A stretch of DNA of 64,000 nucleotides from Rheinheimera sp. MMS21-TC3 (GTDB lineage Bacteria > Pseudomonadota > Gammaproteobacteria > Enterobacterales > Alteromonadaceae), in contig NZ_CP135084.1 in the NCBI RefSeq assembly GCF_032229285.1, positions 2,108,001 through 2,172,000 on the forward strand. The letters run 5' to 3'. The position numbers and the translations under genes are program-made. Below are positions 17,759 through 28,059 of this stretch, piece by piece. The notes beneath the pieces are model-generated. The model saw only the letters and a program-made list of their open reading frames with translations, searched no databases and was not told the DNA's origin. Position 1 is the first letter of the stretch, and every line of letters begins with the position of its first letter.

Positions 17759-18067
17759 TTTTTTAAAAACCATAGCAAAACACCGCCCTACTTTTTACTA
17801 AGACACGGTTGCCACTAGCTCGAACCCAGTACAATCCACCATTTATTTTTAAAATCATAGCAAAACACCGCCCTACTTTTTACTAAGACACGGTTGCCAC
17901 TAGCTCGAACCCAGTACAATCCACCATTTATTTTTAAAACCATAACAAATCACCGCCCTACTTTTTACTAAGACACGGTTGCCACTAGCTCGAACCCAGT
18001 ACAATCCACCATTTATTTTTAAAACCATAACAAATCACCGCCCTACTTTTTACTAAGACATGGTTGT
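17759..18067 (+). repeat. 85-bp tandem array of degenerate tRNA-Val 3' halves
   Basis: Units end at 17841, 17926 and 18011 (83, 85 and 85 bp), plus a partial fourth ending near 18067. Each unit has an AT-rich head (TTTATTTTTAAAACCATA), then CACCGCCC, then TACTTTTTACTAAGACACGG, then the tRNA 3' part GTTGCCACTAGCTCGAACC and CCAGTACAATCCACCA. The acceptor 3' strand and CCA are kept perfectly in the three complete units, while the 5' half is gone. The fourth unit diverges after AAGACATGG. Probably transcribed from the tRNA promoter. Confidence 0.92.
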
Positions 18068-18137
18068 CTCTACCAGCTAGAATCAAAGCTCTGCATATAC
18101 CACTCAGCACTAAAAATTCAGCATTCAACACTAAGCA

Positions 18138-18767
18138 CTAAACCGCCTCACCTCTTGCTTGCGATTGTAATTTACTGATTAAAATATTGAGTAATACACC
18201 ATACAAAGGCACGAAAATAATCAAGCTAATCAGTAGCTTTATAACATAATCGACAGCGGCTATTTCCACCCAATTCTCAGCCATAAATGTATTACTGCTA
18301 TGCCAGAACGCGACAGAGAAAAAGACAAAGGTATCAACTAGGTTGCCAAATATGGTTGAAGTACTCGGAGCTATCCACCATAAACGATTTCTTCGCAGGT
18401 GGGCGAATATATGAACATCAATTAACTGGCCTACAACATAAGCGGCGAAACTTGCTATTGAGATCCGAAATACAAAGCTATTAAAGGCTAAAAGTGCAGC
18501 CCAACCATGAAAGTCGCCTTGGTGAAACAAGGTGGAAATAATATAAGATGCTAATAAAGCGGGTATCATTACATAACCAATAACTCGCTGTGCACTTTGT
18601 TTACCTAGTAAACGCACTGTTAGATCGGAAGCAAGGAAGATAAATGGAAAGCTAAAGGCTCCCCAAGTAGTTTGATAACCAAACAGTGCTATAGGGAATT
18701 GTACTAAGTAGTTACTAGAGATGATGATTAAAATATGAAACGCGATAAGCGCAATAACAGCTTTCAT
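18138..18767 (-). CDS. yhhQ: Queuosine precursor transporter YhhQ
   Basis: Inner-membrane transporter of the vitamin-uptake-like family (COG1738), which in E. coli imports preQ0/preQ1 for queuosine modification of tRNA. 209 aa with about six hydrophobic helices. The segments LASDLTVRLLGKQSAQRVI, ASFAAYVVGQLIDVHIF and FGNLVDTFVFFSVAFW are typical of the family. The ATG has AGG 7 bases upstream, inside a leader resembling a preQ1 riboswitch. It is convergent with the tRNA-Val repeat array. Confidence 0.92.
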   Translation of the reverse strand: MKAVIALIAFHILIIISSNYLVQFPIALFGYQTTWGAFSFPFIFLASDLTVRLLGKQSAQRVIGYVMIPALLASYIISTLFHQGDFHGWAALLAFNSFVFRISIASFAAYVVGQLIDVHIFAHLRRNRLWWIAPSTSTIFGNLVDTFVFFSVAFWHSSNTFMAENWVEIAAVDYVIKLLISLIIFVPLYGVLLNILISKLQSQARGEAV

Positions 18768-18774
18768 TACATAA

Positions 18775-18802
18775 CCTTTTTGAATGGGGCGAGGGAACCA
18801 TT
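18775..18802 (-). ncRNA. Candidate preQ1-I-like riboswitch in the yhhQ leader
   Basis: On the minus strand AATGG (18802-18798) pairs with CCATT (18787-18783) around the 10-base loop TTCCCTCGCC. A short A-rich tail CAAAAAGG follows. Its AGG (18777-18775) can pair back to CCT in the loop, forming an H-type pseudoknot that would hide this Shine-Dalgarno sequence, 7 bases from the ATG. This is the layout of a translational preQ1-I aptamer, and the downstream gene is a preQ1/preQ0 transporter. The tail is shorter than in the type examples, so a covariance-model check is needed. Confidence 0.42.
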
Positions 18803-18827
18803 GCTGAATCCAGCAGAACGAGCCTGA

Positions 18828-18856
18828 AGTATACCCTTAATAAAAAGGCTCGTCAG
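18828..18856 (-). promoter_or_regulatory. yhhQ promoter with flanking dyad
   Basis: -35 CTGACG (18851-18856), a 17-base spacer, -10 TATACT (18828-18833). An inverted repeat CGAGCCT (18819-18825) / AGGCTCG (18846-18852) brackets the -10 box and could be an operator. The predicted leader is about 55 bases, long enough for one small hairpin plus the candidate aptamer. Confidence 0.55.
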
Positions 18857-18876
18857 CTCTATTTATTAGACTCTTC

Positions 18877-20307
18877 TTATAAGACAGGACCTATTGTTGC
18901 AATAACATTCTTCCAAATTCGTCGGTAATAAGGCCAACTTAGCACTGTGGCTAATTCAATTCTTTCTGAATCAGCAATATAAACTTGCTGTCGTTGTCTA
19001 ATAGCTAGAGTAGTAACTTCATCCTGCAGTAAAATATTATTTTCATAATTTAAATCAAAACTGCGCAAGTCAATATTTGATGAGCCTATTAAGCTAATGC
19101 AACCATCGATAGTCAGCGTTTTTGCATGTAAGAGCCCACTTGTATATTCTTGGATTACACAGCCTGCTTCAAGCAACTGCTGGTAATAACTTCTGCTTGC
19201 TGCTGAAACAATCCAACTGTCATTCACTTTTGGAAAGATTAAAATCACTGCAACACCACGGTAGGCAGCGGCACAAAGCGATTCTAGTAAGATAGTATCA
19301 GGAACAAAATAAGGTGTTGAAATTATCAATTCAGTTTGGGCGCTAGCGATCAAATTAGCAAAAAGCTGCTGCGCTGCACCGCGACGCTCTGTTGGTCCAA
19401 CCCCCATAACTTGAGCAGGAAAGCCACCAGCAATAGGTGTAGCCATTAATTTAAAGCTTTCTAAAGGCTCGCCAGTAGCCTGCATCCAGTCACTGGCAAA
19501 CAATAGCTGGTTTTGTGCTACCACAGGTCCTTCAAAACGCAACATGATATCAACCCAAGGTCCATATTTAGCCTTAGGTAAAAACTCTGGATCTGCCGAA
19601 TTTCTGCTACCACAATAGGTTATACGCGAGTCAATAACGGTTATTTTACGGTGATTTCTTAAATCAAGTCGACTAAAATACATGGTGCGGATCAGGTTAT
19701 TAAATGGCAAGGCCACCGCTAATTTAACACCGGCATCTTGCATCGCTTGCCAACGCTTAGATTTAATAAATCTGCGCGAACCAAGGCCATCAGCCATGGC
19801 TCTACAATTTACCCCTCTTTGTGCCGCCCTAATTAAGGCTTCGGCTATGCTGCTACCGGTATGATCGTCAAGCCAAATATAATAAAGTACATTAACATGA
19901 TCAGTAGCGGCATCTATATCTGCAACTATACGATTCAGCGTTTCTTCGCCATCTGCCATCAATTCTGCAGTGTTGCCCGCGACAGTCTGAAAACCATTAA
20001 TTGAACCAGCATAATGAAAACCAGTACGATAAACAGGTGCAATTAACTGGTTAATCTTGGTTTTATCTCCCATATAGTCAAAAGCTTTAGTTTTAATTTC
20101 AGCAAAAATTTTATCATGGCGCTTAATGGCTCTTTTGCCGATGTCGATTTCACCAAATAAAAAATAAGCTATAACGCCAAAATAAGGTAGCGCATTTAAT
20201 ACAATAAACCACGCTAAACGTGCAGGTGGTGATAAATCATCGCGAAGTAATATTCGTGTAGTAAAAGTAAGAACCAATAAAAAGTGCAGAACAACAATAA
20301 TAATCAT
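18877..20307 (-). CDS. cls: Cardiolipin synthase (ClsA type)
   Basis: Membrane enzyme joining two phosphatidylglycerol molecules into cardiolipin. 476 aa. Two N-terminal hydrophobic helices (PLDc_N: FLLVLTFTTRILL, LAWFIVLNALPYFGVIAYFLFGE) are followed by two phospholipase-D HxKx4D motifs: NHRKITVIDSR near residue 215 and LLHAKTLTIDG near residue 395. The ending PYYRRIWKNVIATIGPVL is family-typical. It is the only gene of its transcription unit. Confidence 0.95.
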   Translation of the reverse strand: MIIIVVLHFLLVLTFTTRILLRDDLSPPARLAWFIVLNALPYFGVIAYFLFGEIDIGKRAIKRHDKIFAEIKTKAFDYMGDKTKINQLIAPVYRTGFHYAGSINGFQTVAGNTAELMADGEETLNRIVADIDAATDHVNVLYYIWLDDHTGSSIAEALIRAAQRGVNCRAMADGLGSRRFIKSKRWQAMQDAGVKLAVALPFNNLIRTMYFSRLDLRNHRKITVIDSRITYCGSRNSADPEFLPKAKYGPWVDIMLRFEGPVVAQNQLLFASDWMQATGEPLESFKLMATPIAGGFPAQVMGVGPTERRGAAQQLFANLIASAQTELIISTPYFVPDTILLESLCAAAYRGVAVILIFPKVNDSWIVSAASRSYYQQLLEAGCVIQEYTSGLLHAKTLTIDGCISLIGSSNIDLRSFDLNYENNILLQDEVTTLAIRQRQQVYIADSERIELATVLSWPYYRRIWKNVIATIGPVL

Positions 20308-20522
20308 TTATTAACTCATCCCTAGTTTGTAAGGGCGACGTTTAAAACGTAAAACCTACTTATTCCAGTCAGTATACTAACACTTAAGCGCTGAATGTTA
20401 TTGATTTAATATACTAAGCCTGTAACGTTAATGCTGAGTTATTTAGAAGCCAATTCAACAACAAACCCCAGAGTCATTGACTCTACTGCTATTATTTTAA
20501 CAATACTAAACCGAGATAAAAT

Positions 20523-20861
20523 ATGTATGAAAATAAAAGTCAGCCTTTAGCTTCTGGAAAAGTATTCGGCATGCGAATACTACTGCATCTAATTTTTGCT
20601 GCCATTTTAGTTATTTTAACCTTAGCAGTTGGTGTAGCCGGGCATATTTATTTCGACAATATGCGCTTTAGCTCAGCCCTTGTTGCCTCTATTACATTAA
20701 CTAGTGGCTTAGGCTTATCTATTCTGCCTAATACGACGTCAGGGCAGTTATTTGCTAGTTTGTACGGAATTTTGTCTAGTTATATTTATATCGCGACCAC
20801 TACTATTGTTATAGCGCCAATTTTGCATAGATTATTTCATAAGTTTCATTTAGATGAATAA
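20523..20861 (+). CDS. Small two-TM membrane protein resembling a K+ channel pore domain
   Basis: 112 aa. A hydrophobic helix at about residues 19-41 (LLHLIFAAILVILTLAVGV) is followed by a short re-entrant-like segment with TLTSGLGLSILPNTTSGQLFASLYGIL, then a second helix at about 78-98. The order helix, 'TLT-G-G', 'P-TT-G-LFASLY', helix matches the pore module of two-TM potassium channels, but the selectivity filter TVGYG is replaced by SGLGLS. It is therefore probably a channel-like fold without ordinary K+ selectivity. I know of no characterised member; the function is open. Confidence 0.55.
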   Translation: MYENKSQPLASGKVFGMRILLHLIFAAILVILTLAVGVAGHIYFDNMRFSSALVASITLTSGLGLSILPNTTSGQLFASLYGILSSYIYIATTTIVIAPILHRLFHKFHLDE

Positions 20862-20960
20862 TTAAGCTTTGCTAAGTTGTCCGCGTTGGTAATATAAAGC
20901 AAGACTGATAAGATGTTAAAATGAGAAAGCAGATCAATTTGACATGGAAGGCTCACACTT

Positions 20961-21533
20961 ATGCACCACTTTAAATATTGGATATTATTATTACTGTTAA
21001 CTCTTGCTTTAGTTTCAGGCTGCGCCAATAATCCCCTTGGCATGAGTGATGACGAATGGCACCTGTTAACGCCTGAACAACAATTTGAAGCCCGTAAAAT
21101 TCAGGATGAACGTGATGAGGCGGCGCGAGTGCGTCGTGCTGAGCAACAGGCTCAAGAAGCTGCAGCCCAAGCAAAATTAATTGAATTACGACGCACAGCT
21201 CCTTATGGCGATGTCATACAATGTTCTATCACGCAAGCAAAAGGCTTATTTGCAAAAAATGAATGGCATCCCCTACTTCCTATTAGCATTGAGATGCATC
21301 ATAGCGAAGCAGCACGAAAATTAGATTTAATGCGTCAAGACCAAACTAGTAGCAATATAACGTTAAAACTAGAGTTTGATGGTTTAAATGTAAAAGTTTG
21401 CCGAAGTAACAATCGTGATTGTGATGTTATGGCTGGCACTGCAGCTCAATTTAAGCGTGGGATCTCTCGACATATTAAAGTTAAAAATGCTGTAGACGGT
21501 ACGCTTTTTTGTTCATTCCCGCTGCGCAGATAG
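20961..21533 (+). CDS. Predicted lipoprotein, unknown function, 190 aa
   Basis: A signal peptide with lipobox VSGC puts the mature N-terminal Cys at residue 21. An acidic helix (SDDEWHLLTPEQQFEARKIQ) and an Arg/Glu/Ala-rich charged helix (residues about 50-75) lead into a C-terminal beta-like domain. That domain has four Cys (QCSITQAKG, VKVCRSNNRDCDV, LFCSFPLRR), which could form two disulphides in the periplasm. I do not recognise a functional family. The spacing of about 100 bases on each side suggests its own transcript. Confidence 0.7.
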   Translation: MHHFKYWILLLLLTLALVSGCANNPLGMSDDEWHLLTPEQQFEARKIQDERDEAARVRRAEQQAQEAAAQAKLIELRRTAPYGDVIQCSITQAKGLFAKNEWHPLLPISIEMHHSEAARKLDLMRQDQTSSNITLKLEFDGLNVKVCRSNNRDCDVMAGTAAQFKRGISRHIKVKNAVDGTLFCSFPLRR

Positions 21534-21633
21534 TGATATAAACTAGTTTAATTTATTATAATGGACAGGGTAATTAGTCATTCTAAATTCTATGCAGCCA
21601 TTACATACATCTAAATATTATTAAGAGATAAAA

Positions 21634-23052
21634 ATGGAATCAATTAGTGTATTTGAAATAATTAAAGTCGGCATTGGCCCATCAAGCTCACATACCATGG
21701 GACCATGGAATGCTGCTGAGCTATTTATAAACCTGATCCGTAAAGATCACAAAATAACTGATGTTAAAGAAGTATTTGTTGAGTTTTTTGGTTCCTTAGC
21801 CAAGACTGGAATAGGTCACGGCACTGATATTGCTGGTATGTTAGGTTTATCTGGTGAAGACTTTAAAACAATTGATACCACAAAAATTAACGAAAAAATA
21901 GCGGCAATAAAAGCTGCAAATTCGTTAAAGTTAGCAGCTGAAGTTGATATTCCCTTTGTCTATGGCCACCACCTCATTTTAAATACGTTAAAAAGCCTAG
22001 ATTTTCATCCTAATGGCATGATTTTTAAAGCTGTATTTAAAGATGGCACTGAGCTTGAGCAGGACTATTACTCTATAGGTGGTGGCTTTGTCGCCACTAA
22101 AGAAGAAACTTCAGCTGATGAAGCTTGTACCCGAACTTTATATCCATGCCATTTAGGCAAAGATGTTCAATTTTATTGCGATAAGTTAGGGGTTTCTTTT
22201 TCTGATTTAGTTTATTTAAATGAAGAGAGTTGGCGTACTAGGCAAGAAACCGACGCAACAGCTTTAAGTATTTGGGAAAACATTAAAGACTGTATTTACA
22301 AAGGCGTCACTCAAGAAGGTATATTACCTGGTGGCTTGCGCGTTCATCGCCGGGCTGCAAAGTTAAACCGAACCTTACTGGGCCCAGATAAACATTATAC
22401 TAGCCGCGATCAATGGTATCAGATGGTAGTTGAAGCTGAAGCCAGTTTTGTAAACATTAATAAGTGGGTATCTTGTTTTGCTTTGGCCGTAAACGAAGAG
22501 AACGCCAGTTTTGGCCGTATTATCACAGCTCCTACTAATGGTGCTAGCGGTATTATTCCTGCTGTTTTAATGTATTCACAAGCTTTTACCAAGTTTACCG
22601 GTGACGATAAGATCATCCGCTTTCTATTAGTAGCAGGTGAGATTGGTACTTTATTTAAGAAAAATGCCACTATTTCTGCAGCAATGGGCGGTTGCCAAGC
22701 TGAGACTGGCGTATCCTCAGCCATGGCGGCTGCAGGCTTAACTGAAATTATGGGTGGCTCACCAGGCCAAGTGTTAATGGCTGCAGAAATAGCTATGGAG
22801 CACCATTTAGGTTTAACCTGTGATCCTGTTGCGGGCTTAGTGCAAATTCCGTGTATTGAGCGCAACTCTATGGGGGCGATTAAAGCCATTACTGCGGCCA
22901 ATATTGCCATAGAAAGCGACCCTACCAATGCCAGAGTAACCTTAGATGAAGTAATTCAAACCATGTGGGAAACAGCCCAAAGTATGAATAACCGTTTTAA
23001 AGAAACCTCTGAAGGCGGACTTGCTATAGCGGTAAATATTGCCGAGTGTTAA
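21634..23052 (+). CDS. sda: L-serine ammonia-lyase (iron-sulphur, single chain)
   Basis: Deaminates L-serine to pyruvate and ammonia with a [4Fe-4S] cluster. 472 aa, with the fused beta (KVGIGPSSSHTMGPWNAAELF at the N-terminus) and alpha domains found in SdaA/SdaB. Cluster-ligand cysteines are in MGGCQAETG, LTCDPVAGLVQIPCIERN and nearby. The ribosome binding site is AGAGA. Which E. coli paralogue it corresponds to cannot be settled from sequence memory. The following serine hydrolase overlaps its 3' end, so the two are co-transcribed. Confidence 0.93.
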   Translation: MESISVFEIIKVGIGPSSSHTMGPWNAAELFINLIRKDHKITDVKEVFVEFFGSLAKTGIGHGTDIAGMLGLSGEDFKTIDTTKINEKIAAIKAANSLKLAAEVDIPFVYGHHLILNTLKSLDFHPNGMIFKAVFKDGTELEQDYYSIGGGFVATKEETSADEACTRTLYPCHLGKDVQFYCDKLGVSFSDLVYLNEESWRTRQETDATALSIWENIKDCIYKGVTQEGILPGGLRVHRRAAKLNRTLLGPDKHYTSRDQWYQMVVEAEASFVNINKWVSCFALAVNEENASFGRIITAPTNGASGIIPAVLMYSQAFTKFTGDDKIIRFLLVAGEIGTLFKKNATISAAMGGCQAETGVSSAMAAAGLTEIMGGSPGQVLMAAEIAMEHHLGLTCDPVAGLVQIPCIERNSMGAIKAITAANIAIESDPTNARVTLDEVIQTMWETAQSMNNRFKETSEGGLAIAVNIAEC

Positions 23053-24172
23053 TGACTTGTCTGCAGTTAAGCTTGCTCGGTTAGCTAGTCAAATCGAGCA
23101 AGCTTTAACACGACTTAATGCAGAGCCTGCAGCTGGCGTAACAGTTGCTGTTGCTTTAGCAGATGGCACTATACTTAATCATGCTCATGGCATAGCTAAT
23201 ACTACAGCGCAGCAAGTAATGACTAGTGGCGCTCTTATGCCAACAGGCAGCATTGGTAAAAGCTATGTGGCAGCCGTAGTCTTAATTATGGTAGCAGATG
23301 GCTTACTCGAACTAGATGCTCCTATAGCCCCATGGTTTGCTAATTCAGACTGGTATTATCGTTTACCTAATTACCATACTATTACCCTACGCCAGTTACT
23401 TAATCATAGTAGCGGCCTTATTGATCATGTATTTGATACAGGCACTAAGTTCTTAAAATACCTAAAACACAAAATCAATACTAACCAAGCTAGCCTGCCA
23501 TTTTGCCCTTTAGATTTAGTTCAGTTTTCGTTAGATCAAGAACCACTCTTTAGCCCTGGCCAAGGTTTTCATTACAGCGATACTGGTTATATTTTAATCG
23601 GCATGATTATTGAGCAAGCTAGCTCACTTAGCTATTTTCAGCAGTTAAGCCAACGTATATTAGCGCCACAAAAATTAACTAATACCTTAGCCTTTGATCG
23701 CTGCAATATCACAGGTTTAGTGCAAGGTTACCCGCAACAGAGCCAAAGGCTATTTGCTATGCCAAAACAAATGCTTGTTAAGGGTAACTTAGTTATTCAT
23801 CCCTCATTGGAATGGACTGGTGGCGGCTTAGTTAGTACAACCGCTGATCTTGTACGCTGGGCTAAACTGTTATTTGAGGCTAAAGTGATAGCCCCGCATT
23901 TATTAAATGAGATGCTGACTTCTATAGCAGTGCCAACACAAGCAGAAACTAATGAGCTTAGCTATGGTTATGGTTTAGGCATTAATATTAGCCATTCAAA
24001 ATATGGCAACTGCTATCATCATGATGGCTTTTTCCCAGGTTACAAGTCTATTTTAACTTATTATCCTGCAGCAAAAGTCGCTCTTGCCATGCAAGTCAAT
24101 ACCGATGGCTGTAACATTTCACCCTGGCTCGATGAAATTACTAGTTTGGTTTTCAATAATTTAAATCTTTGA
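23039..24172 (+). CDS. Serine hydrolase, beta-lactamase/DD-peptidase (class C) fold
   Basis: 377 aa, beta-lactamase-family (S12-type) hydrolase. The nucleophile motif S-x-x-K is in GSIGKSYVA near residue 74. The second motif is YSD in HYSDTGYIL near residue 181, and HHDGFFPGYKS near residue 329 takes the place of K-[ST]-G. No signal peptide is seen, so it may be cytoplasmic. The start is a TTG overlapping the serine dehydratase gene by 14 bases; no better ATG exists before the conserved region. Substrate unknown: peptidase, esterase and D-amino-acid amidase are all possible. Confidence 0.8.
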   Translation: MPSVNDLSAVKLARLASQIEQALTRLNAEPAAGVTVAVALADGTILNHAHGIANTTAQQVMTSGALMPTGSIGKSYVAAVVLIMVADGLLELDAPIAPWFANSDWYYRLPNYHTITLRQLLNHSSGLIDHVFDTGTKFLKYLKHKINTNQASLPFCPLDLVQFSLDQEPLFSPGQGFHYSDTGYILIGMIIEQASSLSYFQQLSQRILAPQKLTNTLAFDRCNITGLVQGYPQQSQRLFAMPKQMLVKGNLVIHPSLEWTGGGLVSTTADLVRWAKLLFEAKVIAPHLLNEMLTSIAVPTQAETNELSYGYGLGINISHSKYGNCYHHDGFFPGYKSILTYYPAAKVALAMQVNTDGCNISPWLDEITSLVFNNLNL

Positions 24173-24673
24173 TTATTTATTCGCTGACTTTTCACTTTTT
24201 TTATCAGTAGCAACTGGCCATTCTGCAAACACTAATCCTAAAGTTCGCGACCTAAGTAGCCATAATACACCTATAAAAATAGCAATAGGTGCCACAATAC
24301 GCCAAGGCGCATCAAGCATCACTTGCTCGGGTAAGTGGCTAAGGGTTAATACTAAATCGGTTAAGGCCACTAGCAATAGAATAATACGGCTATGGCGCCA
24401 CACTTTAAACCAAACTGGCTGGCCTTTAGGTTTACGCTGGCTGATAGCCGCTAGCAACAACAATAATGGACTGGCAACAATACAAGCAATAATAAAGTCT
24501 TGTTGTAACGGATAAACATAGGCTAATAAATCGCGTTGCTCTTTGGGCAAAGTTAACACTAACACCCAACTAATAAAGGGCCGTAATAGCAGTAATAATA
24601 ACCAATATAAACGCATAGGCACTTTATGTAGGCCATGGTCATCTAATACCGGAAAGACAGGATAAGGTTTCAT
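24173..24673 (-). CDS. DUF2919 family membrane protein (YfeZ-like)
   Basis: 166 aa from MKPYPVFPVLDDHGLHKVP, with four hydrophobic segments and a polar Lys-rich tail. The N-terminal 'Y-V-D-HGL-K-P' pattern and short loops match the YfeZ/DUF2919 family, function unknown. I chose the ATG at 24673 because it overlaps the upstream gene's stop as ATGA. The ORF extends 23 codons further upstream, but that part lies inside the DUF3392 gene in another frame. Confidence 0.75.
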   Translation of the reverse strand: MKPYPVFPVLDDHGLHKVPMRLYWLLLLLLRPFISWVLVLTLPKEQRDLLAYVYPLQQDFIIACIVASPLLLLLAAISQRKPKGQPVWFKVWRHSRIILLLVALTDLVLTLSHLPEQVMLDAPWRIVAPIAIFIGVLWLLRSRTLGLVFAEWPVATDKKSEKSANK

Positions 24674-25005
24674 AGCTGGCGTTTTCGCTGGGCAAAGCTG
24701 CCTAAGATGATAAAGACAATTAAACACACCCAAGGTAACCAAAGGTTACTGAACTTAGCCAACTGCTTAGCCACCACTGGGGTTAAAAAGATAGTTAAAG
24801 CACCATAACCAAAGGCGCAAAGTAAAATAAAAATACTAGTGCGCCAGATAAAATGTAAATGAACAATTTGCCGCCTAACAGCTCGGTTGAGGTCATCGCC
24901 AAAAACCACCAAGCAAGTCGCTACCATAGCTAACGCAATATCTCGCACATAAGGTCTAAATAAACTGCCCCACTCGTTTAATAACGAATTAAATAAGTCC
25001 GCCAA
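24670..25005 (-). CDS. DUF3392 family membrane protein
   Basis: 111 aa, three hydrophobic helices, with SLFRPYVRDIALAMVATCLVVFGDDLNR near the start and GYGALTIFLTPVVAKQL in the middle, as in the DUF3392 family that commonly sits next to ligA in Alteromonadales. Function unknown. It starts one base after the ligA stop and overlaps the DUF2919 gene by 4 bases, so ligA, DUF3392 and DUF2919 form one operon. Confidence 0.8.
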   Translation of the reverse strand: MADLFNSLLNEWGSLFRPYVRDIALAMVATCLVVFGDDLNRAVRRQIVHLHFIWRTSIFILLCAFGYGALTIFLTPVVAKQLAKFSNLWLPWVCLIVFIILGSFAQRKRQL

Positions 25006-25006
25006 T

Positions 25007-27037
<2,031 letters not shown>

Positions 27038-27077
27038 TTAGGTAGTACTCTTAAAAGCATGGCTGGCACCAGCCTAA

Positions 27078-27106
27078 CAAAAACGGCAGGAATCTTACCT
27101 GCCGTT
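27078..27106 (-). terminator. Terminator between zipA and ligA
   Basis: A 9-bp stem AACGGCAGG (27082-27090) / CCTGCCGTT (27098-27106) with a 7-base loop, followed on the minus strand by TTTTTGTT. A small perfect dyad GGCTGGCACCAGCC (27061-27074) lies next to it, just upstream of ligA. It should separate the smc-zipA and ligA transcripts at least partly. Confidence 0.75.
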
Positions 27107-27130
27107 GCTATTATAATGTGTTAATAATAA

Positions 27131-28045
27131 CTAGCCATGGATTAGCTTTTGGCGCTGAAACTCACGTATTTTATCAACATAATGGCGCACTGTTTGCACA
27201 GTTAACACACTGCGTTGGCCATCTAACACTTGGCCAGAGAACTCACTAGCAAGTTTTTTTGCCGCATTATGCATTAAATTGAAATTTTGCAATGCATCAC
27301 CTGGCCCTGGCAGGGTCATAAACAAACTGACACCACGGGTTTGTAGTTTTTCCATGTTGTCTAAATCAAAGGTACCTGGATTAAACATATTGGCTAAACT
27401 AAATAATACTTCACCTGAACCTGAACTATCGATATGGCGATGGAAAATATCCATATCACCATATTTAAAACCTAATGTAAGTAAAACGCTTAACAGCTCA
27501 TCGCCTTTAATTTCTTTAGTTTCTGGCAACAGAACATATAATATTAATACTTCACTAGGCTCTGGTGCGGCTTGAGTAGGCTCCTGCTCAAGACTTGGCT
27601 CTGAATAATCGATATCACTAAGGCTAATTGTCTCAGTTTGCTCATCAGCTAAAGCAGTAAAATTTAACTCAGGCTCTGCTTTTTCTGTAAAAGGTAACTC
27701 AGCTTGCCATTCGGCTTTATTATCAACTTGCTGGCTAGCTGTCGGCTTAGTTATAGTTGGCTTAGATAATGGCACTTTAGTTGCCGTAGGCTTAGGGCTC
27801 AGAGGATTAGTTGATGATTTAGCCGCACCTTGCTTAACCACTCGCACTTCACCTATGCCATACTCATCAAAGCCTTCTGCTGTTGGCGCTAAACTAGTGT
27901 CTGGTTGTTCACTTTCATCGTAATAACGATGTTTAGGTTGACCATTATTTTTACGCACTGTCCAAATACCATGCACTAGCAAAGCAATTAGCACTAAGGC
28001 GCCAATAATAATTAGTACTATACGAAAGCTCATTACGTCGTTCAT
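27131..28045 (-). CDS. zipA: Cell division protein ZipA
   Basis: Anchors FtsZ to the inner membrane and stabilises the Z ring. 304 aa. An N-terminal membrane helix (SFRIVLIIIGALVLIALLVHGIW) is followed by a Pro/Thr/Glu-rich unstructured linker (about residues 35-165) and the C-terminal FtsZ-binding domain (EVLILYVLLPETKEIKGDELLSVLLTLGFKYGDMDIFHRH...). The start could be M1 or M5. It lies 14 bases after smc; the pairing smc/zipA/ligA is common in this group. Confidence 0.95.
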   Translation of the reverse strand: MNDVMSFRIVLIIIGALVLIALLVHGIWTVRKNNGQPKHRYYDESEQPDTSLAPTAEGFDEYGIGEVRVVKQGAAKSSTNPLSPKPTATKVPLSKPTITKPTASQQVDNKAEWQAELPFTEKAEPELNFTALADEQTETISLSDIDYSEPSLEQEPTQAAPEPSEVLILYVLLPETKEIKGDELLSVLLTLGFKYGDMDIFHRHIDSSGSGEVLFSLANMFNPGTFDLDNMEKLQTRGVSLFMTLPGPGDALQNFNLMHNAAKKLASEFSGQVLDGQRSVLTVQTVRHYVDKIREFQRQKLIHG

Positions 28046-28059
28046 TAGATTACCTTTGT

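Noticed and set aside
17610..17801. Open frame of 63 codons across the third tRNA-Val
   Set aside because: It reads through tRNA and repeat sequence and has no ribosome binding site; it is a by-product of the repeats.
17759..18067. CRISPR array
   Set aside because: The 85-bp units are contiguous near-identical copies without unique spacers, and they derive from tRNA-Val.
22419..22928. 169-codon frame antisense to the serine dehydratase gene
   Set aside because: It lies fully inside a well-supported gene, has no start signal and its composition mirrors the sense codons.
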